Notes: generated from the sequence alone by a model not told the origin. 44,797 nt of DNA from JBHPCZ01 sp042573625 (GCA_042573625.1 JBHPCZ010000016.1:1-44797); one strand, 5' to 3'. Counted from the stretch's first letter, positions 1 through 8,369 are shown. Translations and numbers: made by a program.

Positions 1-3000
1 ACTTGCTTTGTTATCAAAGGGCATCGATGCGCTTTCTAAAGCGTTTTGAAAGTCTAAATTCCGGGATTTGAATTCTGTTTTAATTCCCAGGGAGACTTCA
101 GCAAGATGCCGGGTACTGTCCATCATATTTTGCAGGGTACGGCCGGCTTCTGTCTGGGTCTCCAGAAATTTTTTATGGGCTTCAGCAGTCTGCATCTGGA
201 GTGCCTGCATCGACTTGAGACCTTCCTGGACAGTCTTTAATGCATTCAGAATCGATTCCGATTGTTGAGGTTTGTTTTTACTTTCCATTTTTTTATTAAA
301 ATCTCTTTCTTTCGTCTCAGAGGTTCGTATAGTTTCCTTATTTCTCTGTCCTATTCCTTCTGTCTTCTGTCCTCTGACTTCTGGTTTCGGGTTTCTATAG
401 TTCGCGCCTTGGATCGGGATGCTCATTATTTGTCTTCTCGGTTCCGAGGCGGGTTGTTCCCATTGGGTCAGATTTACGGGATAACCCCTGGATGCAAGGT
501 GACAGAGGGTCTTGGCCAGATCAAACATCCCGGAGTCTTTTCCCGAGGAGCTGTCTATTGCGACCGCCTGAACATCACGGTCCTTTAGTATCGATTTGAC
601 AAGACCGGTTAAGACCGTTTTGGGACCGATCTCAACAAATGTTCGAATCCCCGAGTCAAACATATTTTCAATTTCACCGACAAAATTGACGGGACGCAAT
701 ATCTGGTCACACAACAACTGTTTTGACCGGGCAGCATCAGCAGGATAGGGCATGCCTGTTGTATTGGAAAAAACCGGGATGTCGGAAGGAAAAATATTGA
801 TATTTCCCATGGCTTTCATAAAAGGTTTTTGGGCGTCCTTTACCAGGTTGCTGTGAAAAGCTGCGGATACCGGCAGTCTTATGGATCGGAATCCATTTTC
901 TTTGCATCTTTTTTCAGCCAGAGTGATGGCCTTAAGGGATCCGGACAGTACACCCTGATTCGGGGCGTTTCTGTTGGCGAGAACAATCCCTGAACCGATA
1001 TCTTTAACCAAAGCGTCCAGCGCCTCAAGCGGCGCTTTGACCGCCAGCATGGTCCCGGTTTGCTGCTTATTCCGGCCGGTTGATGCCATGGCTGAGCCCC
1101 TGGAGACGGCGAGGTCTAAGAGGGTATCGGTGTCCATCCAGCCCGCAGCGCAAAGCGCTGTCAGTTCACCGAAACTGTGTCCACAGGTCGCATCAGGTCT
1201 GATACCGAATCCCTGAAGGATTTTCAGCATGGACAGGCTGACGGCACCGAGAGCCGGTTGAGCGATATTTGTATGCTTTAAATCTTCTTCCTGATTTTTT
1301 TTAGCTTTTTGCGTTCGGGCAGGGTAGGGGTAGATAAAATCACTCAGGCTTTTAGGGCCTTTCAATTTTTCATTTGCTTGTTCCAGAATTTCAAAAGCAT
1401 CCGGAAAGCTGCAGACCAGGTCACGTCCCATTCCGACATATTGACTCCCCTGTCCCGGAAAAATAAATGCAATTTTTCCCGGTTGTTCAGGACCGCCGCA
1501 GTAGATATTTTTGGTTTGCCAGGCGGTTTTTCCCGGATTTGATTCAAGGGTTTCCAGTGCTTTGACAAAAAGGTCAATTGGGCTGCCGGATGAATCTAAG
1601 GGCGGTTCCAGCGGTTGTTCTATAGCGAACAGGATGCGGTGCGGATCTGATGAAGAAAAATCGTGACGTGTTTTTGCAGCCATAAATGACATCTCCTCAT
1701 CGGATAGACCTTTGTCGATAACGTTGATGAGGCTGCGTAGACGTTCGGTTAATTCGTTTTGGGTTGGCGCTGAAAGTGCGATGATTTCTATTGATCCATC
1801 CCAGGAAACTTCTTGCTTGTTTCGCTGGTGCTCTTCCAGAACAACATGAAAATTGCTGCCGCCAAACCCGAAGGCGCTCACACCGGATCGACGCGGATGC
1901 CTGTTTTTTGAGAACCATGGGCGGGTTTCCGTGCTCAAATAGAAAGGGCTTTCATCGATATCCATATTTGGGCTGGGTTCATCAGTTTTCAACGTGGGCG
2001 GCAGGACCTTGTTGTAAAGGGCAAGTGCGGACTTTATCAGGCCGGCGGCTCCGGCAGCCGCTTTGGTATGTCCGATCATCGATTTTACGGAGCCCAGAGC
2101 GCACCGGTCAGCGTTTTCGGGCCGATCGTTAAAGAATTGGGTGAGTGCCTGGAATTCGACAATATCTCCGACCCGGGTGCCGGTGCCGTGGGCTTCAATG
2201 AGTCCGACGGTTGTCGGGTCGACGCCGGCGTATTCGTAGGCGGTGCGAAGCGCCTTGATCTGTCCTTCTTTTCTGGGCGCATAGATGCTCTGAGATTTTC
2301 CATCGCTGGAAGATCCGATGGCCTTTAAGACCGCATAAATCCTGTTACCGTCTTTTTCAGCGTCCGTGAGCCTTTTAAGGACAAGCATTCCGATACCTTC
2401 ACCCAGAACCGTGCCGTCGGCATCCTTTGAAAAGGGTCTGACATCTCCGGTGGGTGAAAGGGTTTGCGTTTCGGAAAAGCACATGTGCATGAAAATATCG
2501 TTGAGTGCATCCACACCGCCCGTGACAACCATGTCACTTCGGTTCGAGTAGAGTTCCATGGCGGCAAGGTAAATGGCGCTCATGGAGCTGGCGCATGCGG
2601 CGTCAACAACACAGTTTGTGCCGCCCAGATCAAGGCGATTACATATTCTTCCTGCGATGACATTTCCCAAAAGGCCGGGGAAGGAATTTTCCTGCCATGA
2701 AACGTATGAATCGGAAATTCTTTCGATGACTTCTGCTGCTTTGTCAGCAGGAACGCCGGCATCTTTGAGAGCGCTCAGCCACTTTGGATGCCCGAGTCTG
2801 GCACCCAGCGGGATAACGAGTTCCTGGGTCCCGGTTGCGCCGAGAATTACGCTGACTCTGTCCCGGTTAAAGGACGTTTCTTCTCCATAACCGGCATCTT
2901 CAATCGCTTTTTTTGCTGCGACCAGCCCCAGGATCTGAGCGGTGTCTATAGCCTCGAGTGATGAAGGAGGAATGGCGAATTCGGTTGGATCAAACGAGAT

Positions 3001-3210
3001 TGGAGAAAGAAATCCGCCTCTTTTGCAGTACACGTGGTCCGGTTTTCCGGGGTCTGCGTCATAATAATCTTCAGGAGACCAGTGGGAATCCGGAATGTCG
3101 GTTATGGCGTCTTCACCGTGAAAGAGCAATCTCCAGTATTGTTTCAATCCTGAAGATTTCGGAAAGAAGCACCCCATTCCAATAATGGCAATCGGTATAT
3201 TCTGTTTCAT
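1..3210 (-). CDS. PfaA-like type I polyketide/polyunsaturated lipid synthase, KS-AT part (3' end off window)
   Basis: The frame is open from an ATG at 3210 to the left edge, giving the first 1070 residues with no stop. Residues 1-450 are a ketosynthase starting KQNIPIAIIGMGC. The catalytic triad is Cys206 in DAACASS, His341 in EAHGTGT and His381 in KSMIGHTKAAAG. An acyltransferase follows, with PGQGSQY near residue 586 and nucleophile Ser679 in GHSFGE. Residues about 970-1045 form a charged helical linker containing a KSMQALQMQTAEAHKKFLETQ-like stretch, a hallmark seen before the ACP array of PfaA and heterocyst-glycolipid synthases. The ACP, KR and later domains expected in a 2000+ residue family lie outside the window. 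It would build a long acyl chain from malonyl units in the cytoplasm. A PfaD-type reductase encoded nearby supports a Pfa-like pathway. The product cannot be told from sequence. A promoter and operator lie just upstream. Confidence 0.9.
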   Translation of the reverse strand, partial: MKQNIPIAIIGMGCFFPKSSGLKQYWRLLFHGEDAITDIPDSHWSPEDYYDADPGKPDHVYCKRGGFLSPISFDPTEFAIPPSSLEAIDTAQILGLVAAKKAIEDAGYGEETSFNRDRVSVILGATGTQELVIPLGARLGHPKWLSALKDAGVPADKAAEVIERISDSYVSWQENSFPGLLGNVIAGRICNRLDLGGTNCVVDAACASSMSAIYLAAMELYSNRSDMVVTGGVDALNDIFMHMCFSETQTLSPTGDVRPFSKDADGTVLGEGIGMLVLKRLTDAEKDGNRIYAVLKAIGSSSDGKSQSIYAPRKEGQIKALRTAYEYAGVDPTTVGLIEAHGTGTRVGDIVEFQALTQFFNDRPENADRCALGSVKSMIGHTKAAAGAAGLIKSALALYNKVLPPTLKTDEPSPNMDIDESPFYLSTETRPWFSKNRHPRRSGVSAFGFGGSNFHVVLEEHQRNKQEVSWDGSIEIIALSAPTQNELTERLRSLINVIDKGLSDEEMSFMAAKTRHDFSSSDPHRILFAIEQPLEPPLDSSGSPIDLFVKALETLESNPGKTAWQTKNIYCGGPEQPGKIAFIFPGQGSQYVGMGRDLVCSFPDAFEILEQANEKLKGPKSLSDFIYPYPARTQKAKKNQEEDLKHTNIAQPALGAVSLSMLKILQGFGIRPDATCGHSFGELTALCAAGWMDTDTLLDLAVSRGSAMASTGRNKQQTGTMLAVKAPLEALDALVKDIGSGIVLANRNAPNQGVLSGSLKAITLAEKRCKENGFRSIRLPVSAAFHSNLVKDAQKPFMKAMGNINIFPSDIPVFSNTTGMPYPADAARSKQLLCDQILRPVNFVGEIENMFDSGIRTFVEIGPKTVLTGLVKSILKDRDVQAVAIDSSSGKDSGMFDLAKTLCHLASRGYPVNLTQWEQPASEPRRQIMSIPIQGANYRNPKPEVRGQKTEGIGQRNKETIRTSETKERDFNKKMESKNKPQQSESILNALKTVQEGLKSMQALQMQTAEAHKKFLETQTEAGRTLQNMMDSTRHLAEVSLGIKTEFKSRNLDFQNALESASMPFDNKAS

Positions 3211-3239
3211 TTTTCAAAAAGGTTAAAAATGAATGTATG

Positions 3240-3272
3240 GCAAAATGGCTTTTTACGCGTTTATTAATATTA
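3240..3272 (+). repeat. Half-copy of the TTTTTACG inverted-repeat element
   Basis: GCAAAATGGCTTTTTACGCG matches GAAAAATGACTTTTTACGAG, the right end of the 9515 element, in 17 of 20 positions, and the likeness continues into TTTATTAAT. No matching left arm is evident. It is in the PKS leader, just downstream of the PKS promoter. Confidence 0.45.
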
Positions 3273-3282
3273 CATAGACTAT

Positions 3283-3310
3283 AATATATCATTTTGCAAG
3301 CTATTGACAA
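3283..3310 (-). promoter_or_regulatory. Predicted sigma70 promoter for the PKS gene
   Basis: On the minus strand TTGTCA (3305-3310) and TATATT (3283-3288) are separated by 16 bases. They lie about 75-100 bases upstream of the PKS ATG. The block is very AT-rich and shares its -35 region with a plus-strand promoter. Confidence 0.5.
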
Positions 3311-3332
3311 CTGATAATATGGTTGATATATT
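3304..3332 (+). promoter_or_regulatory. Predicted sigma70 promoter for the divergent regulator
   Basis: TTGACA (3304-3309) and TATATT (3327-3332) are separated by 17 bases on the plus strand and drive towards the regulator gene at 3530, leaving a leader of about 190 bases. The -10 hexamer lies inside the first dyad operator, so repressor binding there would block this promoter. Confidence 0.5.
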
Positions 3333-3344
3333 GACATAACAACC
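3321..3344. promoter_or_regulatory. Dyad operator copy 1 (GGTTG...CAACC)
   Basis: This is an imperfect palindrome of the form GGTTGATATA..TG..ATAACAACC. It matches a second copy at 3493-3514 in 19 of 22 shared positions, so both likely bind the same dimeric protein. It overlaps the plus-strand -10 box and abuts the PKS promoter. The obvious candidate binder is the MerR-like protein encoded at 3530; this is inference. Confidence 0.55.
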
Positions 3345-3492
3345 AATCAAGAAAAACACAGAGAATTAATTCCTTATTTAGAGATCTATTTTCGGATTTT
3401 CGACCCTGAGGTTTTTGGGGCCGGAGCGTTGTATTTTCCCCATTACGCTTTGTTTTTTCAAGAAATAGTCATTTTATCGCGGGCAAGTTAAA

Positions 3493-3514
3493 GTTGATAT
3501 AATGGTATAACAAC
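3493..3514. promoter_or_regulatory. Dyad operator copy 2 (GTTG...CAAC)
   Basis: This is the second copy of the palindrome at 3321-3344, with arms GTTGATAT and ATAACAAC. It ends 15 bases before the regulator start codon. In that position it could block the regulator ribosome binding site or transcription and so give autoregulation. It might also allow looping with copy 1, about 170 bases away. Confidence 0.5.
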
Positions 3515-3529
3515 TAAGCAAGGTTTGAA

Positions 3530-4123
3530 ATGATAAAATTTTATACAAACAGGGAATTATCCCAAAAATTGGAGATTAACCTTGCCAAATGGAAACGATG
3601 GTCAAGGGAATTTCTTCCACCAGATCCTCTGGGTGGATTGCAATCCGGTTATGCCAGGCAATTTAACCCGAATGAGGCGTTTGCCGTATATCTTGGCGGC
3701 CATCTGGTGGCAGATCTGAAATTTACCATACCTGAAGCAAAAACAATTCTTCAAGATCTCAAGGGATGGCTTGTGGCCAGGGGGTTTCAGTTTGACACCA
3801 AAGGTAATTCAGAACCAAAAGAGGGCGTAGAAAGTCTGGTCAAAAGATACAGAATTTTTATCATTCGATATCAGGGTGCACCTGAAAATGAAAAAGATCT
3901 CTGTTACAACATCAGAGGCCTCATTTCAAACAGATCTGTTGAGCACATGGGTTTTCAGGTCATGGAAGAACGGTATTTTGAAACTTCCATTGGAAGGCAA
4001 ACCGTCGATATTGAAAGCATGAGTACGGATAGCGTAAAGGTATTGAATATTAACGGTGTCCTTGAACGCTTTATAGATAAGTTGCAACAGGGGAGAGAGA
4101 ATTATCAAGCCCTTTCATGTTGA
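3530..4123 (+). CDS. MerR-like helix-turn-helix regulator
   Basis: This 197-residue protein has an N-terminal winged-helix-like segment (residues 3-75: YTNRELSQKLEINLAKWKRWSREFL, then a GYARQFNPNEAFAVYLGG stretch). This resembles the DNA-binding part of MerR/HTH_17 proteins, with the usual order of recognition helix and a wing that reads as folding on F-N-P-x-E-A. The remaining 120 residues match no family I recognise and could be an effector or dimerisation domain. The gene is divergent from the PKS gene, and its last 19 bases overlap the end of pfaD tail to tail. Two matching palindromes flank its promoter region. It is probably the local regulator of the Pfa-like locus, but whether it represses or activates is not visible. 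Confidence 0.75.
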   Translation: MIKFYTNRELSQKLEINLAKWKRWSREFLPPDPLGGLQSGYARQFNPNEAFAVYLGGHLVADLKFTIPEAKTILQDLKGWLVARGFQFDTKGNSEPKEGVESLVKRYRIFIIRYQGAPENEKDLCYNIRGLISNRSVEHMGFQVMEERYFETSIGRQTVDIESMSTDSVKVLNINGVLERFIDKLQQGRENYQALSC

Positions 4124-5790
4124 TCCTCATCCAGCAGCTTTCGTATTTCTGCAAGATCCATAGGAGCGAATTTAGCAATACCACTTGGCAGTTCAACACC
4201 CTGGTTTCGAAGCCAGTTTACACGTGTTGCCACAGAAGCGCCGCAAAGCAGATTCATCGCTACGGTAACGGTTTTTCGATTTTCCGGTTTTTCAAGAAAG
4301 GATCCCTTAATCCATTCGTTAAACGCACCGATGGCAGGACCGCACCATATCTGGTAATCTATTTTTCTTGAAGGATCGCCTGTTTTCGCCCAGGTTGAAG
4401 AGCGGCCAAGGTAGGATCGAAAAACGAGCGCCATCTTGTGCTTGGGGTCTTTGTCCGCCAGAACGATCTGCCGTGGATCACGATGGGTAAAAAAAGATCG
4501 GGTTCCTTTCCAGACCTCTTCGAAGCTGCATCGAAAAAAATCTCGCTCAAGGATTTTTCTTTCTTTTTCTGGGATATCTTCATAACGGTTGTACTTGGAA
4601 TAAAGATCATACAGTTTTGCTGCACGAAGCGGAAACATGGTCCCCCGTTTCAGCACCTGAACTTTTACTCCCATTTCGAACATGTCCGCAGCGGGTGCCA
4701 TGGCCACATCGGCCTGACTGGCCTCTGCAAGCATTTGACGGACAGTGTCTGAAGTGCCCGCTTCCACACAGGACTGGTTGATTGAGCCGGTCAGAACAAA
4801 GGCAGCGCCCATCGCAAATGCTGCGGCTGCAGAATCGGGCGTAGCGATCCCTCCGGCAAGGCCGACACAAAGCGGTTTTTGATATTGGTATTTTTCAGCC
4901 AGATCATCCCGCAATGCAAGCATGGTGGGCAACAGCGAAATGGCTGGGCGGTTGTCGGTATGACCTCCGGAATCGGCTTCCGCGGTCATATCTTCCGCTA
5001 CGGGTATGGACTGTGCAAGGGTTGCTTCATGCCGGCTGATCATTTTGTTGCCAACCAGTTGTGCAAGCAGCTTTTCCGGGGGCGGTGAGAAGAATTTCCT
5101 GGCAATTTCAACACGGGATACTTTTGCGATGATCTTGTTGGGACAGACAATGTTGCCTTCAGGATCTTGGTGGATTCCCTTTACACGGTAATATACCAGT
5201 GGAAGGGTCATGTCGAGATATGCCGATGCGCTGATCAGTTTTATTCCATGTTTTAAATAGAGCTCAACCGTCGCAGCTTCAAGGTCAGGATCATTGGGGC
5301 TGTTAATCAGGTTAAAACCAAATGGAAGGTTGTGTAAACCTTTCTGTAGTCTGTTGACGGCGGCTTCTATTTCATCGAGGGAGAGACCGGCGGCTCCGAA
5401 AAAACCGATCATCCCGGCCCGACCCGCTTTTTCAACCATTTCAGCGGATGTAATACCATCAGCCATGGCGCCCGCGATATAGGCATAACGAAGATTGTGT
5501 TTTTTCTTGAAAAAAGGATCGCCCAGGTTTTCGGGATGAAGCGGCGGAGCATAAGCGCACAGCGGGTAACTCGATTCCACATCAGGTATTCTGTCTCCGA
5601 TGATCACATTACCTCCCTGACCGACACCCATTTTCCCGTCCACGTTCACCAGGATAACCGCCTTCATTACCTTTAGAACTGAAGCTTTGAGCGCATGAGC
5701 TCCAAATTCAGGGGGCGCATCGCCAGGCGCCCACCAGCCCGTTGTCATTTTATCCGTTAATATTGACTGTTTCATAATATTTTTCAACAT
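4105..5790 (-). CDS. pfaD: PfaD-family enoyl reductase (nitronate monooxygenase-like, FMN)
   Basis: This protein of about 561 residues has a TIM-barrel flavin fold of the 2-nitropropane dioxygenase/PfaD type. Visible signatures are AYIAGAMADGITSAEMVEKAGRAG near the N-terminus, the SGGHTDNRP motif in the middle and VGLAGGIATPDSAAAAFAMGA (phosphate/flavin-binding region). The long C-terminal extension (DPRQ...YQIWCGPAIGAFNEW) is typical of PfaD rather than of nitronate monooxygenases. In polyunsaturated fatty acid and related polyketide pathways PfaD is the trans-acting enoyl reductase serving the large synthase. The start is uncertain: ATG at 5790 is used here, a TTG at 5802 and an ATG at 5775 are alternatives, and none has a strong ribosome binding site. 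It reads in the same direction as the PKS but is separated from it by the opposing regulator. In classical pfa operons pfaD comes last, whereas here it lies upstream of the PKS. Confidence 0.9.
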   Translation of the reverse strand: MLKNIMKQSILTDKMTTGWWAPGDAPPEFGAHALKASVLKVMKAVILVNVDGKMGVGQGGNVIIGDRIPDVESSYPLCAYAPPLHPENLGDPFFKKKHNLRYAYIAGAMADGITSAEMVEKAGRAGMIGFFGAAGLSLDEIEAAVNRLQKGLHNLPFGFNLINSPNDPDLEAATVELYLKHGIKLISASAYLDMTLPLVYYRVKGIHQDPEGNIVCPNKIIAKVSRVEIARKFFSPPPEKLLAQLVGNKMISRHEATLAQSIPVAEDMTAEADSGGHTDNRPAISLLPTMLALRDDLAEKYQYQKPLCVGLAGGIATPDSAAAAFAMGAAFVLTGSINQSCVEAGTSDTVRQMLAEASQADVAMAPAADMFEMGVKVQVLKRGTMFPLRAAKLYDLYSKYNRYEDIPEKERKILERDFFRCSFEEVWKGTRSFFTHRDPRQIVLADKDPKHKMALVFRSYLGRSSTWAKTGDPSRKIDYQIWCGPAIGAFNEWIKGSFLEKPENRKTVTVAMNLLCGASVATRVNWLRNQGVELPSGIAKFAPMDLAEIRKLLDEDQHERA

Positions 5791-6036
5791 TGATGATTTC
5801 AAAAAGAGTAGAAGCGGTTTTAAATTATTTCAGTTTGCTGGTTTAATAGAACTGGAATGGTGTGTCAAGGCACATCACCGACTTTATCAATGAAACAGGC
5901 CAATGCAATGATGGTTCTGAGATGTATAAAGTCATGATAGAATTCTAATTGATTGTGCATAGGTTCTTCATCAGCCTATTTTACTACTACGATACCGTAA
6001 AGACGGAACCGATGGTAAGGAAAGAGAATTTTCGAG

Positions 6037-6345
6037 CTATGTCCTTTCTTGCCCCATTCTGCACAGAATTCCCGGCCCCGGGTAACCCTTACAAATCCAA
6101 GGTCTCACAGGATAAATCCGACAAACCGCATTTTCCCTGTCATATTTCAGGAACGGGCAAGGTGTCACGCCCAATTCTGAGGGTTCGATTTCACCGGAAT
6201 ATTCGTTTACAAAAAAACCATATAAGTTAAGAAATTCGTGGGGGACCATGTTCAGATGGGCTGCAACAAGGAGAGGATCCAATTCCGACCATGCGATGCC
6301 GATTTCTTTACAGCACTTCCCACATCTTTGACAGTTAAAACTCAT
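6037..6345 (-). CDS. YkgJ-family cysteine-cluster protein
   Basis: This is a 102-residue protein with the family signature CQRCGKCCKEIG at residues 5-16. Further cysteines follow in TPCPFL, AVCRIYPVRPWICKGYP and GILCRM. The CxxCxxCC pattern with RIY..RP..C is typical of the YkgJ/UPF0153 group. These are thought to bind zinc or an Fe-S cluster, and their biochemical role is not established. The gene stands alone on the minus strand and no strong ribosome binding site is visible before the ATG. Confidence 0.85.
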   Translation of the reverse strand: MSFNCQRCGKCCKEIGIAWSELDPLLVAAHLNMVPHEFLNLYGFFVNEYSGEIEPSELGVTPCPFLKYDRENAVCRIYPVRPWICKGYPGPGILCRMGQERT

Positions 6346-6725
6346 TATTCAACTCGCTCTATTTAATATTCTGAAAAAAGATCGATACATAATTACAATC
6401 AACAGATCAAGCGATTTGTGAATGTTGAGTTTTTGACTGTGAATACTCAATATTGTAAGAATATTTTAGATACTCAACAATTATCTTTTCTTGGACAGGA
6501 AATCGCCTGGGAGCAATAGTATGCTGTACTGACAAAAGGTTCTTCGTTAAGAGATGACCGTATAATCCGCTTGATTTTGTTTTATAAAGATGCTATTATT
6601 AAAACAATCAATAAAGGCCCGTTCTTAATTGACGGGCCGGTTTCGTTCTGAAGGTAAGATTCATTTGTCAAATTGACAACCTGAAGTTTGGAACTATGAG
6701 AATTTTTTGAAAGGAGGTTGTCACT
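6346..6725. other. Intergenic region upstream of the cold-shock gene
   Basis: No gene is supported here. The part next to the cold-shock gene is probably its long 5' leader. It contains a strong hairpin (arms GGCCCGT 6616-6622 and ACGGGCC 6632-6638) followed by GGTTTCGTT. This could be a leftover terminator or a structured leader element of the kind that makes csp mRNAs temperature-responsive. Confidence 0.4.
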
Positions 6726-6926
6726 ATGGCGAAGGGAATTGTAAAATGGTTTAATGGCAGCAAAGGCTATGGCTTCATTGAACAGGAAGATGGTCCGGAT
6801 GTATTTGTTCATCATTCAGGAATTAATGCAACCGGGTTCAAAACGCTTGATGAAGGCGATCAGGTTACCTTTGACATCGAACAGGGTGAAAAGGGTCCCG
6901 CTGCTGTAAATGTCACTGTCGTTTAG
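6726..6926 (+). CDS. Cold-shock domain protein (CspA family)
   Basis: This 66-residue protein is nearly all one cold-shock domain. RNP-1 is present as KGYGFIEQ and RNP-2 as DVFVHHS, and the start MAKGIVKWFNGSKG is typical. Such proteins bind single-stranded RNA and DNA and melt structure in mRNA, acting as chaperones in the cytoplasm. The ribosome binding site AGGAGG lies at 6713-6718, 7 bases before the ATG. An intrinsic terminator follows directly, so the gene is monocistronic. A structured leader upstream suggests post-transcriptional control. Confidence 0.97.
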   Translation: MAKGIVKWFNGSKGYGFIEQEDGPDVFVHHSGINATGFKTLDEGDQVTFDIEQGEKGPAAVNVTVV

Positions 6927-6945
6927 ATTGTTATTTCCAAGTTAA

Positions 6946-6987
6946 CAAAAGGGCATCCCATTACATTATAAAGGAATGCCCTTTTTA
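6946..6987 (+). terminator. Rho-independent terminator after the cold-shock gene
   Basis: AAAAGGGCAT (6947-6956) pairs with ATGCCCTTTT (6976-6985), and a run of five T follows the stem. The position 20 bases after the cold-shock stop codon fits a monocistronic transcript. Confidence 0.85.
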
Positions 6988-7083
6988 TTGATTCGAGACC
7001 TTTAAAAAACGCCCCCTTTTGCCCAATCCCGGTGCCTGCCCCGTGCAATGCGAAGCCTATTTCACTGGGGTCAGGCTCAAATT

Positions 7084-7113
7084 TTAACCCGCCACCGAAC
7101 TTCGGCAGGTTAA
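7084..7113. repeat. REP-like palindrome
   Basis: TTAACC (7084-7089) pairs with GGTTAA (7108-7113), and CCGAA/TTCGG form the inner stem. It is preceded by GGGGTCAGGCTCAAATTTTAA. That phrase resembles the ends of REP elements and IS200-like/REP-associated tyrosine transposase units in this group of bacteria. No transposase is present. Confidence 0.45.
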
Positions 7114-7240
7114 TCCTCGAAATACTCAATGTATTCATATGGTTAAAATTTTCGCGTTCAGTGGCATTGAACCCCGGTTAAATGTTAAATACGGATTTAA
7201 CTGGGCAGGCAAAATTGAACATTTTTCAAAGGTCTCTGCT

Positions 7241-8149
7241 TCATCCTCGTGGGTGATATTTATCGTGTATCGTTTTTAAATGATCTCTGGCCACGTGAGT
7301 GTAAATCTGGGTTGTGGAAATATCAACGTGACCCAGCATGACCTGTACAGCCCTTAAATCCGCCCCGCCTTCCAGGAGATGGCTGGCAAATGAGTGCCTC
7401 AAACTATGCGGCGTAATCTTTTTTTTGATACCCGCCTTCAGGGCATAGTTCCGAAGCAGCTTCCAAAACCCCTGGCGTGTCATCGGTTTTCCTGCCCGAG
7501 CAACGAACAGGTAGGAACTGATGATGTTTTTAAGAAGGAGCGGACGGGCAGTGGTGACGTAACCAACGATTTTTTCTTTTGCATACTGGCCGATCGGAAC
7601 GATCCTTTCTTTTGATCCCTTGCCCAGGACCCTGACAAACCCAGCTTCCATGTTTACATCCTGAAGCTTCAAATTCACCAGCTCGGATACTCTCAAACCT
7701 GCAGCATAAAGGAGTTCAATCATCGCAGCGTCCCTATAACCGATCGGTTTTTTTGTATCCGGAGTTTTCAGAAGATGATTTACTTCCTGAACGGAGAGTA
7801 CATCCGGAAGTTTCAGGCCGCTTTTTGGGAGATCCACCAGCCTCGCCGGGTCGTGCTTGAGCACTTTTTCCTGTACAAGAAACCTGTAGAATCCTCTCAA
7901 CGTAACCAGGTGCCTCGCCCTTGAGCTTGACCCCAGACCCGTATTCCTCAATGCGATTAGGTGTTTTAAGATAAAAGGTGTGTCTGCATCGGTTATATTC
8001 CTTATTCCCTGTTGCTGAAGGAATCTGAGATACCTGGAAAGATCTCTGCTGTATGATTCGATGGTATTCTCCGAAAGCCCTTTCTCGACAAGGAGGTAGT
8101 TTACATATTGATCCGCCAGTATATCCAAAGAGGAGGTTGATTTCGGCAT
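7241..8149 (-). CDS. xerD: Site-specific tyrosine recombinase XerD
   Basis: This is a 302-residue protein. The N-terminal SAM-like core-binding domain is at residues 8-90 (YVNYLLVEKGLSENTIESYSRDL). The catalytic domain follows, with Arg in AAGLRVSELV, Lys in GKGSKER, HSLRHSFA, His in GHVDISTTQ and the nucleophile Tyr in IYTHV. Length and sequence match XerC/XerD, which resolve chromosome dimers at dif with FtsK. The sequence looks more like XerD than an integrase, and there is no phage or integron context. AGGAGG-like bases lie just before the ATG. The gene stands alone. Confidence 0.93.
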   Translation of the reverse strand: MPKSTSSLDILADQYVNYLLVEKGLSENTIESYSRDLSRYLRFLQQQGIRNITDADTPFILKHLIALRNTGLGSSSRARHLVTLRGFYRFLVQEKVLKHDPARLVDLPKSGLKLPDVLSVQEVNHLLKTPDTKKPIGYRDAAMIELLYAAGLRVSELVNLKLQDVNMEAGFVRVLGKGSKERIVPIGQYAKEKIVGYVTTARPLLLKNIISSYLFVARAGKPMTRQGFWKLLRNYALKAGIKKKITPHSLRHSFASHLLEGGADLRAVQVMLGHVDISTTQIYTHVARDHLKTIHDKYHPRG

Positions 8150-8369
8150 TTAGCGTTCTGTGTTTTGAGTTGAAGGTTTCTGCAAGTTTTTTCTTTTAAC
8201 TAAATTCTGCAATCCCGAAGGGTCAATTGTTGTCGAAAAATATGATAGAATTTCTCATATTATTTGCCTGCGTATTGGTGGATCTGTTTTCATTGTAAAG
8301 AAGTTTCAGCTATACGAAATAATAAAATATATAGCCATTTTCGATATCATTTGATGCAGGTTTTAGGTT

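Noticed and set aside
262..588. 108-codon plus-strand frame near the left edge
   Set aside because: Antisense to the PKS reading frame, which is open without stops from 3210 to 1. Its composition (Phe/Ser/Leu-rich) fits a reverse-strand shadow.
1791..2132. 113-codon plus-strand frame
   Set aside because: Antisense to the ketosynthase domain, whose catalytic His residues are encoded on the other strand.
1..3210. Suspicion that the PKS is a broken gene because no closed long frame appears
   Set aside because: Codon-by-codon reading shows one uninterrupted frame from the ATG to the window edge; only the stop codon is missing because it lies outside.
6923..7138. 71-codon minus-strand frame
   Set aside because: It runs through the cold-shock terminator and a REP-like palindrome and is not plausible as a gene.
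7241..8149. Possibility that the tyrosine recombinase marks an integron or phage
   Set aside because: The sequence and length fit housekeeping XerD. There are no cassettes, attachment-site duplication or phage genes nearby.
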